DNA of 12,949 bases from Hyphomicrobiales bacterium (GCA_028290125.1 JAQGKM010000229.1:1-12949), one strand, 5' to 3'. Shown: positions 5,383-12,949, counted from the first letter of the stretch. Notes: generated from the letters alone by a model not told the origin. Translations and numbers: made by a program.

Positions 5383-6432
5383 TTACCGGGTCTCTTTCAT
5401 CGCCGCGAACAGGTCGCCGGCGATGTTTTGCAACGAGGATTGTTTCTGCACGGCGCCGATGTTGAACGCGACCTTCGGCATGCCGTAGACGACGCAGCTT
5501 TCTTCCGACTGGCCGAGCGTGATGGAGCCTGACTGTCTCATCGTGAGCAGCCCCTTGGCGCCGTCCTGTCCCATGCCGGTGAGAATGACGCCGGCGGACT
5601 TTGCGCCCGTCGCGCTCGCAACCGACTCGAACAGCACGTCCACGGACGGGCGATGCCCGTTCACGGCTTCGCTCTCGACCAGATGACAGCGCAGCTGGCC
5701 GGGTTTGCCGCGCACCGTCAGATGCGCCTTGCCGCCCGGCGCCACATAGATGAGGCCGGGTTCGATCGGCGCGCCGTGCCAGGCTTCCTGCACACGCGGC
5801 GCGCACAGGCGGTCAAGACGGGCCGCGAAGGGCTTGGTGAACAGAGCCGGCATGTGCTGCGTGACGACGGTCGGCGGGCAGCGCTCCGGGAAAGCGCCCA
5901 GCATGGCGATCAACGCCTCGACGCCACCCGTGGACGCGCCGATCGCGATCAGCCGGCTTTCTGCAGGATCGCAGACCGGCGTGGTCTTGCGCGCCGGCGC
6001 GGCTTGAGCCGCCGCCATCGGCGCGCGCATGGTCGGCCTGCGCCGCGCCGCGACGCGGATGACGCAGCAGAGATCTTCGGCGGCCTGCGGATCGTTGAGC
6101 GCAGGCTTGCCGACGCAGTCGAAGGCTCCGAGCTCGAGCGCGCGCAGCGACGTCTCGGCGCCGCGCAGTGTCAGGCTCGACACCATGACGACCGGCATCG
6201 GACGTAGCCGCATCAGCCGTTCCAGAAACTCGAGCCCGTTCATGCCGGGCATTTCGACATCGAGCGTGATGACGTCGGGATCGAGCTCCTTGATCGCCGC
6301 GCGCGCCTGATGCGGATCGAGCGCCGTGCCGACGACTTCGAGCTGCGGATCCTGCGACAGGATCTGCGTGAGCACCAGTTGCATGGTGGGCGAGTCGTCG
6401 ACGATCAGGACGCGGTATCGTTCTTTGTCCAT
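5383..6432 (-). CDS. cheB: Chemoreceptor methylesterase CheB
   Basis: CheB removes methyl groups from receptor glutamates (and can deamidate glutamines) during adaptation and is activated by phosphorylation from CheA. The 349-residue form has a receiver domain (about 5-125; D12/D13, phosphoacceptor D58 in ITLDVEMPGMNG, K109 in GKP). A linker of about 30 residues rich in Ala, Arg and Pro follows, then the esterase domain (about 158-345). The catalytic triad is S167 in GASTGG, H193 in TQHMP and D290 in GMGQDG, spaced as in E. coli CheB (S164, H190, D286). The open frame extends upstream to 6522, but that part overlaps cheR. The ATG at 6432, one base after the cheR stop and preceded by GGCGGG, gives the normal family length and was chosen. 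Confidence 0.95.
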   Translation of the reverse strand: MDKERYRVLIVDDSPTMQLVLTQILSQDPQLEVVGTALDPHQARAAIKELDPDVITLDVEMPGMNGLEFLERLMRLRPMPVVMVSSLTLRGAETSLRALELGAFDCVGKPALNDPQAAEDLCCVIRVAARRRPTMRAPMAAAQAAPARKTTPVCDPAESRLIAIGASTGGVEALIAMLGAFPERCPPTVVTQHMPALFTKPFAARLDRLCAPRVQEAWHGAPIEPGLIYVAPGGKAHLTVRGKPGQLRCHLVESEAVNGHRPSVDVLFESVASATGAKSAGVILTGMGQDGAKGLLTMRQSGSITLGQSEESCVVYGMPKVAFNIGAVQKQSSLQNIAGDLFAAMKETR

Positions 6433-6433
6433 G

Positions 6434-7324
6434 TCAGCGGCCCGCCTCGAGACGCCAGGTTGTGATCCCGTCATTGCTGAAAAGTTCCGTTGCTGGTCCG
6501 GACAACCGTTCCGAATGGCCAATGTAGAGAAAACCGCCTGGCGTCATCGACGAGGCGAAGCGGTGCCAGAGGCTGGCCTGGTGGTCGTGGTCGAAATAGA
6601 TCGCCACGTTGCGGCAGAAGATGAGGTCGAACTTCCGCTTCATCGGCCAGGGCGCAAAGAGGTTGAGTTCGCGGAAACTGACAAGCCGCCTCATCTCGTC
6701 GCTGACGCTGTTCACGTCGCGACCGCCTTCGTTGACGCGTGAGAAGAAGCGGCGGCGCAGGTCGGGCGAGACATCGGCAAGCGCGCTGTCTTCGTAGAGA
6801 CCGGCGCGGCCTTCGGCGACGACGTTGGGATCGATGTCGCTGGCGAGAATTCTGAGATCGAGATCGGCGGCCTTGGGCGCCAGCGACAGGATGACGAGCG
6901 CCATCGTGTAGGCTTCCTGACCGTTCGAACAGCCAGCCGACCAGATGCGCACGCTATCGCCGCGCGCCGCGCGGGCGAGCAGGGGCGGCAGCGCCTTGTC
7001 GCGCAGGTGGTCGAAGTGATGCGACTCACGAAAGAAGCGCGTGACGTTGGTGGTCAGCGCCGCCAGCATCTTCTGGCGTTCGTCGACGCCGTCGGCGGAG
7101 CGGATCAGATCGCAATAGGACTTGAACGATTCCATGCCGAGGGCGCGCAGGCGCCGCGCCAGTCGCGAATAGACGAGCGTCGCCTTCGACTCCGGCATGT
7201 GAATGCCGGCGTCGGAGTAGATCGCCTGCGCGATCGTCCGAAAGTCTTCGGCCGTCAGCAGGAATTCGCCGGGCACGAGCGAACGGGCGCCGCTGCCTTT
7301 CGTCATGGCGCTGGTCGTGGTCAT
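6434..7324 (-). CDS. cheR: Chemoreceptor methyltransferase CheR
   Basis: CheR transfers methyl groups from S-adenosylmethionine to glutamates of chemoreceptors. The 296-residue protein has an N-terminal helical domain (about 22-110, ending TNVTRFFRE at 92-100). Its Rossmann-type methyltransferase domain shows the SAM-binding motif WSAGCSNGQEAYT at 128-140, ASDIDP at 161-166, FDLIFCRNVAIYFD at 232-245 and GFLYIGHSE at 264-272. The insert around RRFFSRVNEGGRDVNSV (about 191-207) corresponds to the beta subdomain that binds receptor tail peptides in enteric CheR. It has about the same length as that of E. coli CheR, which suits the WEEF tail of the receptor in this operon. The ATG at 7324 overlaps the cheW stop (ATGA) without a strong Shine-Dalgarno site. 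A second ATG at 7306 is possible. Confidence 0.95.
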   Translation of the reverse strand: MTTTSAMTKGSGARSLVPGEFLLTAEDFRTIAQAIYSDAGIHMPESKATLVYSRLARRLRALGMESFKSYCDLIRSADGVDERQKMLAALTTNVTRFFRESHHFDHLRDKALPPLLARAARGDSVRIWSAGCSNGQEAYTMALVILSLAPKAADLDLRILASDIDPNVVAEGRAGLYEDSALADVSPDLRRRFFSRVNEGGRDVNSVSDEMRRLVSFRELNLFAPWPMKRKFDLIFCRNVAIYFDHDHQASLWHRFASSMTPGGFLYIGHSERLSGPATELFSNDGITTWRLEAGR

Positions 7325-7782
7325 GCGGCCAGCGATTCATGTGCGGGCAGGACATGATCGAGTGCGATCATGCTGATCATGCGTCCGTCGATGGCGAGCA
7401 CGCCGCGCACGAACGTCTTGGCGAGTTCGGAGGCGACATCCGGCGTCGGCTGGATCTCGGCTTCCGTCACCGTGAGAATGTCCGAGACGGCGTCGACGAG
7501 CAGGCCGATGATCTGGTTCTCGACCTGCGTCACCATGATGACGTGGCGCACTGTCGGTTCGGTCGGCTTGAAGCCGAGCCGCGTCGCCATGTCGATCACC
7601 GGCAGGACCGCGCCGCGCAGGTTGATCACGCCACGCACATAGGCGGGCGAATGCGGCAGCGGCGTCGCGGGCGTCCATCCGCGAATGTCGCGCACCTGCA
7701 TGATGTCGACGCAGAACTCGCGGCCATCGATGCGGAAGGCGATCAGTTCGCGGGTCGAGGAGCTTTCCAGTTTCTCAGTCAT
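7321..7782 (-). CDS. cheW: Chemotaxis coupling protein CheW
   Basis: CheW links the receptor tip to the CheA regulatory domain in the signalling array. The 153-residue protein is a single SH3-like CheW domain: ELIAFRIDGREFCVDIMQVRDI (about 12-33), the conserved YVRGVINLRGAVLPVIDM (48-65), then IIGLLVDAVSDILTV (91-105) and a C-terminal helix. Length is typical. The frame can be read from a GTG at 7788, but the ATG at 7782 has GGAG at a 9-base spacing, with the cheA stop codon in between, and is the better start. The 3' end overlaps cheR by 4 bases. Confidence 0.94.
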   Translation of the reverse strand: MTEKLESSSTRELIAFRIDGREFCVDIMQVRDIRGWTPATPLPHSPAYVRGVINLRGAVLPVIDMATRLGFKPTEPTVRHVIMVTQVENQIIGLLVDAVSDILTVTEAEIQPTPDVASELAKTFVRGVLAIDGRMISMIALDHVLPAHESLAA

Positions 7783-7788
7783 CTTCAC

Positions 7789-9954
7789 TCACTCCACGAT
7801 TTCGAGTTGCAGCGGAGCCGGGTCAGGGCTTGGCGGGTTGGACTTGCCGTCGGCATTTTCGACAACGGCGTCGACGTCGAGGATCAGGGCGACGCGGCCG
7901 TCGCCCAGGATGGTCGCGGCGGCGATGCCGTCGACGCGGCGATAGTTCGCCTCGAGGCTCTTGATGACGACCTGTCGCTGGCCCTGGATCGCATCGACCA
8001 GCAGGGCGCGGCGCGCCTGGCCTTCAAGGTCGATCAGCACGATCACGCAGTTCGACGGATCGGCCATCTCCTGCCGGTAGCCGAGCACGTGGCCGATATC
8101 GATCAGCGGCACGAAGGAGTCGCGAATGCGAATGACGCGACTGTCGCCGCCCATGTGGAAGATGTCCGACATGGAAGGCTTCAGCGTTTCGACGATCGCC
8201 GTCAGCGGCACGATGAGCGTCTCTTCCGCGACGCTGACGATCATGCCGTCGAGCACGGCGAGCGTGAGCGGCAGGCTCATCACGAAGGCCGAGCCCTTGC
8301 CGGGCGTCGACGAGATCGTGATGCGGCCGCCGAGCGCCTGGATCGAGCGCTTGACGACGTCCATGCCGACGCCGCGGCCCGACATGTCGGCGACGGTCGA
8401 TGCGGTCGAGAAGCCCGGCAGGAAGATGAGATTGTCGATGTCCTCGTCGCTCATCTGGGCGTCGGGATCGATCAGGCCCTTGGCGATCGCGGCCGACTTG
8501 ACGCGCTCGCGATTGATTCCGCCGCCGTCATCCGAAATCTCGATCACGACACGGCCGGAGCGGTGCATGGCCGCGAGCCGGATGTGTCCGGTTTCGGGCT
8601 TGCCGGCGGCAAGACGCGCCTCCGGCTTCTCGATGCCGTGGTCGATGGCGTTGCGGATCATGTGCGTGAGCGGATCCGTGAGACGCTCGATGACCGTCTT
8701 GTCGACCTCGGTCGCTTCACCGTCACACTGCAGCATCACCGACTTGCCGGTCATGTCGGCGGCTTCGCGCACGACGCGCGACATGCGCTGGAAGATCGGC
8801 TTCACAGGTTGCGCACGGATCGCCATGACGCTGTCCTGGATCTCGCGCGACAATTGTTCGAGGTCGTCGAGGCCCATCGCCAGCGCGGAGGATCGCGCGA
8901 TACGCGCTTCCGCGACCCGCTGCGACAGCATCGCCTGGTTGATGACGAGTTCGCCAACAAGATCGATCAGGCGCTCGACGCGGTCGAGATCGACGCGGAT
9001 GGTGGCGCCGGCAGTGTTGAAGCCCTTGGCGGACTCGGCCTTGCGAGCGGCAGCTTCTTCATTGCGGCTCTGCACTTCGGCGGCGATTTTCTGCATCACC
9101 GGTTCGACCGGCTCGGGCAGGGCGGCCTGCGTGTCGCTGGAGGCGAGCGACAGCAGCCTGGCGAAGGCGTCATCGTCGAACGCGCTCTCGCCCTCGATCT
9201 TTTCCACCGAGATGTCGCAATCGAATTCCACGAATTCGAAAATGTCGCGGATCGCGCTCTCGGACGCGTCGGTCTCCAGCACGACGTCCCAGGCGAGATA
9301 GGCGCCTTCGGGATCGAGCTCGGCGAGCGTCGGCAATTTGGCGAGGTCGCAGGTCACCTGCGTTTCGCCGAGGCGAGCCATTTCGCGCAGAAGCACGAGC
9401 GGTTCGTTGGCGCGCGAATAGAAGCCGGTCTTCGGCTCGAACCGCACGCGATAGCTCTGCTTCGCGTCACCGGCGCCGCCGAAGAGATCGTCCAGCGAAA
9501 CCTGAATGGGCGTGAAGTCGAGATCGGGTTCTGCCGCAGCCGCGGCGACGGGCGCCTCGTGGGCGCCGCCAAGACCGCAGGCGGACTCGAGCTGCTGCAC
9601 CATGCGGGTGATTTCGCCATCGTCGGCCTTGACGTCCTCGCGGGCGCTGCGGACCAGATCCGCCAGCGTATCGGCGGCCGTCAACATGGTCTTCAGGATG
9701 CTGCGCGACGCCGCGATCTTGCCGCTGCGAACGAGATCGAGCGACGTTTCATACGTATGCGCGAAGCGGACGAGCTGCTCGAGGCCGAACGCGCCTGCGC
9801 CACCCTTGATCGAATGCACAGCGCGGAACACCGCGTTGATCGTGTCAGGCTCGCTGGTCCCGCCATCGAGAGCGAGCAGTCCGCTTTCCAGTTCGATCAG
9901 CTGTTCTTCGCATTCCTGGAAGAACGTCTGCTTGATGGCTGCCATCGTATCCAT
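7789..9954 (-). CDS. cheA: Chemotaxis histidine kinase CheA
   Basis: CheA autophosphorylates in response to the receptors and passes phosphate to CheY1, CheY2 and CheB. In the 721-residue form the domains are as follows. P1 histidine phosphotransfer domain: about 1-105, H47 in AVHSIKGGAG. P2 regulator-binding domain: about 145-255. P3 dimerisation domain: about 318-385. P4 ATP-binding domain: about 395-560, with N box HMIRNAIDHG, G1 box DDGGGI, F box FLPGFST and G2 box GRGVGMD. P5 CheW-like domain: about 562-705. Ala- and Pro-rich linkers flank P2, and the last 15 residues are a Pro-rich tail. The frame could open at a TTG (9969), but the ATG at 9954 has AAGGGA 6 bases upstream and gives the usual N terminus. 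Confidence 0.96.
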   Translation of the reverse strand: MDTMAAIKQTFFQECEEQLIELESGLLALDGGTSEPDTINAVFRAVHSIKGGAGAFGLEQLVRFAHTYETSLDLVRSGKIAASRSILKTMLTAADTLADLVRSAREDVKADDGEITRMVQQLESACGLGGAHEAPVAAAAAEPDLDFTPIQVSLDDLFGGAGDAKQSYRVRFEPKTGFYSRANEPLVLLREMARLGETQVTCDLAKLPTLAELDPEGAYLAWDVVLETDASESAIRDIFEFVEFDCDISVEKIEGESAFDDDAFARLLSLASSDTQAALPEPVEPVMQKIAAEVQSRNEEAAARKAESAKGFNTAGATIRVDLDRVERLIDLVGELVINQAMLSQRVAEARIARSSALAMGLDDLEQLSREIQDSVMAIRAQPVKPIFQRMSRVVREAADMTGKSVMLQCDGEATEVDKTVIERLTDPLTHMIRNAIDHGIEKPEARLAAGKPETGHIRLAAMHRSGRVVIEISDDGGGINRERVKSAAIAKGLIDPDAQMSDEDIDNLIFLPGFSTASTVADMSGRGVGMDVVKRSIQALGGRITISSTPGKGSAFVMSLPLTLAVLDGMIVSVAEETLIVPLTAIVETLKPSMSDIFHMGGDSRVIRIRDSFVPLIDIGHVLGYRQEMADPSNCVIVLIDLEGQARRALLVDAIQGQRQVVIKSLEANYRRVDGIAAATILGDGRVALILDVDAVVENADGKSNPPSPDPAPLQLEIVE

Positions 9955-9976
9955 GGCTGTCCCTTTCAATGAAATG

Positions 9977-10342
9977 TCAGGCAGCGAGGCGGCGAATGGC
10001 GTTGATCAGCTTTTCCGGATCGAACGGCTTGACGATCCAGCCCGTCGCGCCGGCGCGACGCGCACGGTCCTTCTTCTCCGGCTCGCCTTCGGTGGTGAGC
10101 ACCAGAATGGGCACCGAGCGATAACGCTGGTCCTTGCGCACGCCTTCGATGAATCCGAATCCATCCATGCGCGGCATGTTGATGTCGGTCAGGATGACGT
10201 CGGGATTGGAGCCCGCCAGAACCTCGAGTCCGTGCACGCCGTCTTCGGCCTGCAGCACTTCGTAACCGGCGGACAGCAGCGTCGCCTTCAGCATCTCGCG
10301 CATGGTGCGGGAGTCATCCACCGTCAAAATCATCTTCTTCAT
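9977..10342 (-). CDS. cheY: Response regulator CheY (first copy, CheY1 position)
   Basis: Single receiver-domain protein of 121 residues with D9/D10, phosphoacceptor D53 (in ILTDINMP), T83/T84, W102 in place of the usual tyrosine switch residue and K105 (in VKPF). It is fully equipped for phosphorylation by CheA. It sits between the STAS gene and cheA, where S. meliloti encodes CheY1, a phosphate sink that drains phosphate from the motor regulator through CheA. That role is inferred from position only. The ATG overlaps the STAS stop codon (ATGA), so the two are probably coupled. A second ATG three codons in is possible. Confidence 0.93.
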   Translation of the reverse strand: MKKMILTVDDSRTMREMLKATLLSAGYEVLQAEDGVHGLEVLAGSNPDVILTDINMPRMDGFGFIEGVRKDQRYRSVPILVLTTEGEPEKKDRARRAGATGWIVKPFDPEKLINAIRRLAA

Positions 10343-10638
10343 AGTGCATGCTCCTGCGAGCTGAAATGTGAAAGGTCGAGCCCGTAGGCGGCGATGGATT
10401 GCGTGAATTCGTCGGACGGATGCACGATTTCAAAGTGTGCGCCGTCCTGGATGGCTGTGGCGGTGGCGCAGAGCAGGGCCTGCAGGCACTGCCCTCCGAG
10501 CTTGCGCACTTTGGAGGCGTCGATCCGCATCTCGCCGCCCCTTAACCGCAGAAGCTCGCTAGCAAGCGGCGCGGCTTCCGTGATGTCGAGGATCTCGGCC
10601 AGTTTCACGATGTCGGGTTTCCCCAGCTTCTTAGACAT
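10339..10638 (-). CDS. STAS-domain chemotaxis protein, CheS-like
   Basis: A 99-residue single-domain protein with a STAS fold pattern: MRIDASKVRKLGGQCLQALL at about 37-56, then IQDGAHFEIVHPSDEF (63-78) and a C-terminal helix. The SpoIIAA-type phosphorylatable serine (DSSG) is replaced by LGGQC, so classical anti-anti-sigma phosphorylation is unlikely. It sits between the receptor and cheY1, where S. meliloti encodes CheS, a protein of about the same size reported to bind CheA and speed CheY1 dephosphorylation. The equivalent Caulobacter gene is called cheX. The frame extends to a TTG at 10650, but the ATG at 10638 has GAGGAG 4 bases upstream and is clearly better. It starts 8 bases after the receptor stop codon. 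The STAS assignment is from pattern and position. The CheS role is inferred. Confidence 0.85.
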   Translation of the reverse strand: MSKKLGKPDIVKLAEILDITEAAPLASELLRLRGGEMRIDASKVRKLGGQCLQALLCATATAIQDGAHFEIVHPSDEFTQSIAAYGLDLSHFSSQEHAL

Positions 10639-10646
10639 GATGCTCC

Positions 10647-12614
10647 TCAAAACTCTTCCCAGGAGTCGGCGCGCGACGCCGGCGCTGCCGCGAAGCCACC
10701 GTTCGCCACCATGCGCATCGGTTCTTGCGTGCGGCTTGCGTCGGCGGCGGGCTTACGTTGCGGCGCCCGCGCAGTGGCGGTCGGGCGCCTTACATTGGCG
10801 CGCTGCGGAGCAGCCACTCGTGTGACGCCCGTCTGGAAGCGCGCGACCGAGGTGTTGAGCTTGTCGGCTTCGACCGCCAGTGTGTGGCTCGATGCAGCGG
10901 ACTCCTCCACCAGCGCGGCATTCTGCTGCGTGATCTGGTCCATCTGGCCGACGGCGTTGTTGATCTCCTGCAGGCCTGTAGCCTGCTCGGTCGCGCCGGC
11001 TGCGATCGCCGTGACGGCTTCCTTGATGTCGGCCACTTCCTTGACGATCAGGTGCAGAGCGCTGCCGGTCTCGTGAACCAGCTTGACGCCCTGCGTCACC
11101 TGCGCCGCCGAGGCGGAAATCAGCACCTTGATCTCCTTGGCGGCTTCCGCCGAGCGTTGCGCCAGAGCGCGAACTTCCGACGCCACCACGGCGAACCCTC
11201 GGCCTGCGTCGCCAGCGCGGGCCGCCTCGACGCCGGCGTTGAGCGCCAGAAGGTTGGTCTGGAAAGCGATCTCGTCGATCACGCCGATGATCTGGCCGAT
11301 CTGACCGGAAGACTTCTCGATCGCGCTCATCGCGCTGATCGCCTGGGACACGACGGCGCCGCCCTTTTCGGCCGTCGCTGTCGCGGAGACCACCGATTCC
11401 CGCGCGCCTTCTGCGCCGGCAGCCGTCTGCTTGACGGATTCGGTGATTTCTTCGAGCGCGGCAGCCGTCTGTTCGAGGTTGGCCGCCTGCTGTTCGGTGC
11501 GCCGCGACAGATCGTCCGAATGCGCCGTGATTTCGCGCGAGCCGGATTCGACGGCCTGCGAACTCAGCACGATGGCGCCGATCGTTTCCCGCAATTCGCC
11601 AATGGCGTCGTTGAAGACGCGGCGAAGGTTTTCAGCCGGGCCGCTGAGCTCGACGTCGATCTGCGTGACGAGATCGCCGCGCGCCAGGCCGCTCAGCGCC
11701 CTGGTGAAGACCGCCATGGCTTCCTGAGTCTCGGCGGCTTCGGCCGCGCGCACCGCTTCGAATCGCGCGCGCTCTTCTTCCGCTTCGCGCCTGAGCGTCT
11801 CGGCCCTGACTTCGATCTGCTCGCGTTCGATCAGTCGTTCCTTGAAGGTCTCGCAGGCGCCGGCGATCTGGCCGATGCCGTCGGCGCGTCCGAGCCCGGT
11901 GAAGACGACGCGCGTATCGCCGCCCGCCAGGGCGTTGACCTGCGCGGTGAGCCGCGCCAGCGGGCGCGCAATGTTGCGGGTCAGGACCATAGCCGACCCG
12001 AGACCGAGAAAGAGAGCCGCCGCGCCGCCGATCAGGAGCGCAAGGAACATGGATTTTTCGCCCGCTTCCTCGGCTTCGTCGAGGGCGCGCGTGGAGGCGT
12101 CGAGAACCTTCAGCGCTTCGGCCTGCGCGTCACGGAATTTCTGCTGGAATTCGCTGCTGCGCGGCGACATCGCAACCGTCAGCGCTTCGTCACGGGTCTT
12201 GGGATCGACGGTCAGGCGAATGATCTGGTCGCCGATTTCCGCCTTCCACTGATGTGAGGCGTTCTGCATGTTGCGCAGGGCCGTCAAGGCTTCCTGATTG
12301 CCGCTCTTGGCGACAAGATCGAGCGACCGCGACATGCTTTCGTTGAACTTCACGCCCGCGGCTTCGAACAGCTTCTTGTGGCGTTCGACACCCGTGAGGA
12401 GAAAGCCGCGAACAGTTTGCGCCATGTCGAGATGCGCGGCTGCGGCGTTCATGTTCTCGAGTTGCTGGGCGTGCATCAGGCTGGCGGCGATGGAGTTCTG
12501 ACTGCCGTCCGTCATGGATTTATAGATGACGGCTCCGGAAGCCGCGAAGCTCGCGAGTGTGATTGCGAACGCAAGTGTGAGCTTGCGCGGTATGGAGATC
12601 TGATCGAGCCACAT
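10647..12614 (-). CDS. Methyl-accepting chemotaxis protein (transmembrane receptor) with C-terminal WEEF tail
   Basis: Inner-membrane chemoreceptor that controls CheA. In the 655-residue form there is a membrane segment at about 11-31, then a periplasmic helical domain (32-188) with TVRGFLLTGVERHKKLF, typical of CHASE3-like or four-helix sensors. A second membrane segment (189-212) leads to a HAMP domain (about 211-263), a charged coiled coil and a second HAMP-like unit (about 297-345). The signalling hairpin spans about 350-600, with the conserved tip IDEIAFQTNLLALNAGVEAA (446-465) and methylation helices (LEQTAAALEEIT and TQQNAALVEESA). A disordered Arg/Ala/Pro linker (600-649) ends in DSWEEF, like the NWETF tether of enteric receptors. 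The frame runs upstream to 12845, but the ATG at 12614 has GGAGG 4 bases before it and starts the membrane-targeting N terminus. The ligand is unknown. Confidence 0.95.
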   Translation of the reverse strand: MWLDQISIPRKLTLAFAITLASFAASGAVIYKSMTDGSQNSIAASLMHAQQLENMNAAAAHLDMAQTVRGFLLTGVERHKKLFEAAGVKFNESMSRSLDLVAKSGNQEALTALRNMQNASHQWKAEIGDQIIRLTVDPKTRDEALTVAMSPRSSEFQQKFRDAQAEALKVLDASTRALDEAEEAGEKSMFLALLIGGAAALFLGLGSAMVLTRNIARPLARLTAQVNALAGGDTRVVFTGLGRADGIGQIAGACETFKERLIEREQIEVRAETLRREAEEERARFEAVRAAEAAETQEAMAVFTRALSGLARGDLVTQIDVELSGPAENLRRVFNDAIGELRETIGAIVLSSQAVESGSREITAHSDDLSRRTEQQAANLEQTAAALEEITESVKQTAAGAEGARESVVSATATAEKGGAVVSQAISAMSAIEKSSGQIGQIIGVIDEIAFQTNLLALNAGVEAARAGDAGRGFAVVASEVRALAQRSAEAAKEIKVLISASAAQVTQGVKLVHETGSALHLIVKEVADIKEAVTAIAAGATEQATGLQEINNAVGQMDQITQQNAALVEESAASSHTLAVEADKLNTSVARFQTGVTRVAAPQRANVRRPTATARAPQRKPAADASRTQEPMRMVANGGFAAAPASRADSWEEF

Positions 12615-12949
12615 AAAACCTCCGGTGCGCGACAAACGCACGCAATGACGTCCCCCCGGCGAGAGCCGGGCACCTGCTACAAAGAAAGGCGCAGTGTTCG
12701 CCCGCGCTCCGAAATAGGGCGCTGCGCACAAATCCCGCATTTCTGCCTGGGACATGCCGGATTGAAACGACCGGCGTCGGAGTTCGGCATCATGCCTGGA
12801 CGCTGATGAAAACGCGTCCTGCTCCGACAAGACAAAGACTCGCACATACCCGTTAAAGAATGCCTACGCTTACGGTCAGATAAACGTCAAAAAGTGCCTG
12901 ATTTAATTGACTCTGCGGCAGTCTTTGCTTGCTGGGCGCGAGTCCAGCG
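12615..12949 (-). promoter_or_regulatory. Upstream region of the che operon
   Basis: No gene is supported in these 335 bases. A possible N-terminal extension of the receptor reads through part of it but looks like out-of-register coding. The segment 12843-12912 is AT-rich, with TTGACG on the minus strand at 12885-12890 but no good -10 hexamer at 16-18 bases, so the promoter is not resolved. Three GANTC sites (12837-12841, 12909-12913, 12940-12944) lie here; these are targets of the cell-cycle methyltransferase CcrM in alphaproteobacteria. The GGAGG at about 12619-12623 is the receptor's ribosome binding site. Confidence 0.4.
12655..12670 (-). promoter_or_regulatory. GC-rich leader hairpin upstream of the receptor gene
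   Basis: CCCGGC at 12655-12660 and GCCGGG at 12665-12670 form a perfect 6-bp stem with a 4-base loop, about 40 bases before the receptor ATG. On the minus strand it is followed by G residues rather than U, so it is not an intrinsic terminator. It may be a leader structure. Function unknown. Confidence 0.35.

Larger units (their letters stand above)
4058..12614 (-). other. Chemotaxis operon (ten genes)
   Basis: The ten genes from the receptor to the CheT-like gene all run on the minus strand. Junctions are 4-base ATGA overlaps (STAS/cheY1 and cheW/cheR), 1-base gaps (cheR/cheB and cheY2/cheD) or gaps of 6-22 bases, with Shine-Dalgarno sites placed inside or over the preceding gene. That indicates one transcript with translational coupling. 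The order, receptor-STAS-cheY-cheA-cheW-cheR-cheB-cheY-cheD-cheT, is to my knowledge that of the main S. meliloti che operon. No internal terminator was seen, and none was found after the last gene. Confidence 0.9.

Noticed and set aside
6433..6522. 30-residue N-terminal extension of CheB
   Set aside because: It would overlap the end of cheR. The ATG at 6432, one base after the cheR stop, gives the normal start of the receiver domain.
7339..9972. Plus-strand open frame of 877 codons antisense to cheA and cheW
   Set aside because: The opposite strand encodes a complete CheA with all motifs. The antisense translation is rich in Arg, His, Asp and Gly with no recognisable domain, as expected from high-GC codon bias.
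10725..12257. Plus-strand open frame of 510 codons antisense to the chemoreceptor
   Set aside because: Shadow of the receptor coding sequence; no domain seen.
12615..12845. 77-residue N-terminal extension of the chemoreceptor
   Set aside because: The residues are Arg/Ser-rich and unlike a receptor N terminus, whereas the ATG at 12614 has a GGAGG site and starts a normal membrane-anchor sequence.
12885..12902. Sigma-54-like promoter before the che operon (GGCAC followed by TTTTTGACG)
   Set aside because: The -24 half resembles GGCAC, but the required GC of the -12 element is not at the right spacing.

Overview
The window looks like a high-GC alphaproteobacterium, most likely of the Rhizobiales (Hyphomicrobiales). 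Three things point there: the rhizobial type of flagellin, a chemotaxis operon whose gene order matches, as I recall it, the main che operon of Sinorhizobium meliloti (and, up to the gene after cheD, the Caulobacter che cluster I), and the strong GC bias at third codon positions. No tRNA, rRNA, CRISPR array, insertion sequence or prophage gene was seen.

Layout. Almost everything is on the minus strand, so transcription runs from right to left. From the right end: about 335 bases of upstream region (12615-12949), then a tightly packed ten-gene chemotaxis operon, 12614 down to 4058. Its order is transmembrane chemoreceptor, STAS-domain protein (CheS-like), CheY1, CheA, CheW, CheR, CheB, CheY2, CheD and a CheT-like protein. 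Its genes overlap by 4 bases or are separated by at most about 22. After it come a TonB-type energy transducer, a flavin-dependent oxidoreductase of the bacterial-luciferase superfamily (YhbW-like) and a small two-helix membrane protein. A single flagellin gene follows, with its own structured leader and a Rho-independent terminator. At the far left (1-512) is an AT-richer stretch with repeated TTACA elements and a possible small zinc-ribbon protein on the plus strand.

How the che genes work together. The receptor controls the CheA-CheW kinase complex. CheA passes phosphate to CheY1, CheY2 and CheB. CheR and CheB add and remove receptor methyl groups, and CheD deamidates receptor glutamines. 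The receptor ends in a WxxF tail expected to tether CheR and/or CheB. No classical CheZ is present. By analogy with S. meliloti, signal termination would use CheY1 as a phosphate sink, with the STAS protein and the CheT-like protein (which carries a DxxxQ phosphatase-type motif) as accessories.

No clearly new system is present: this is a well-known operon type. The less-described items are the CheT-like phosphatase candidate with its CheD-like tail, a flagellin leader hairpin that buries the ribosome binding site, and the possible zinc-ribbon small protein. Several starts were moved inward from the longest open frame on the basis of Shine-Dalgarno sites: the receptor, STAS protein, CheA, CheW and CheB.
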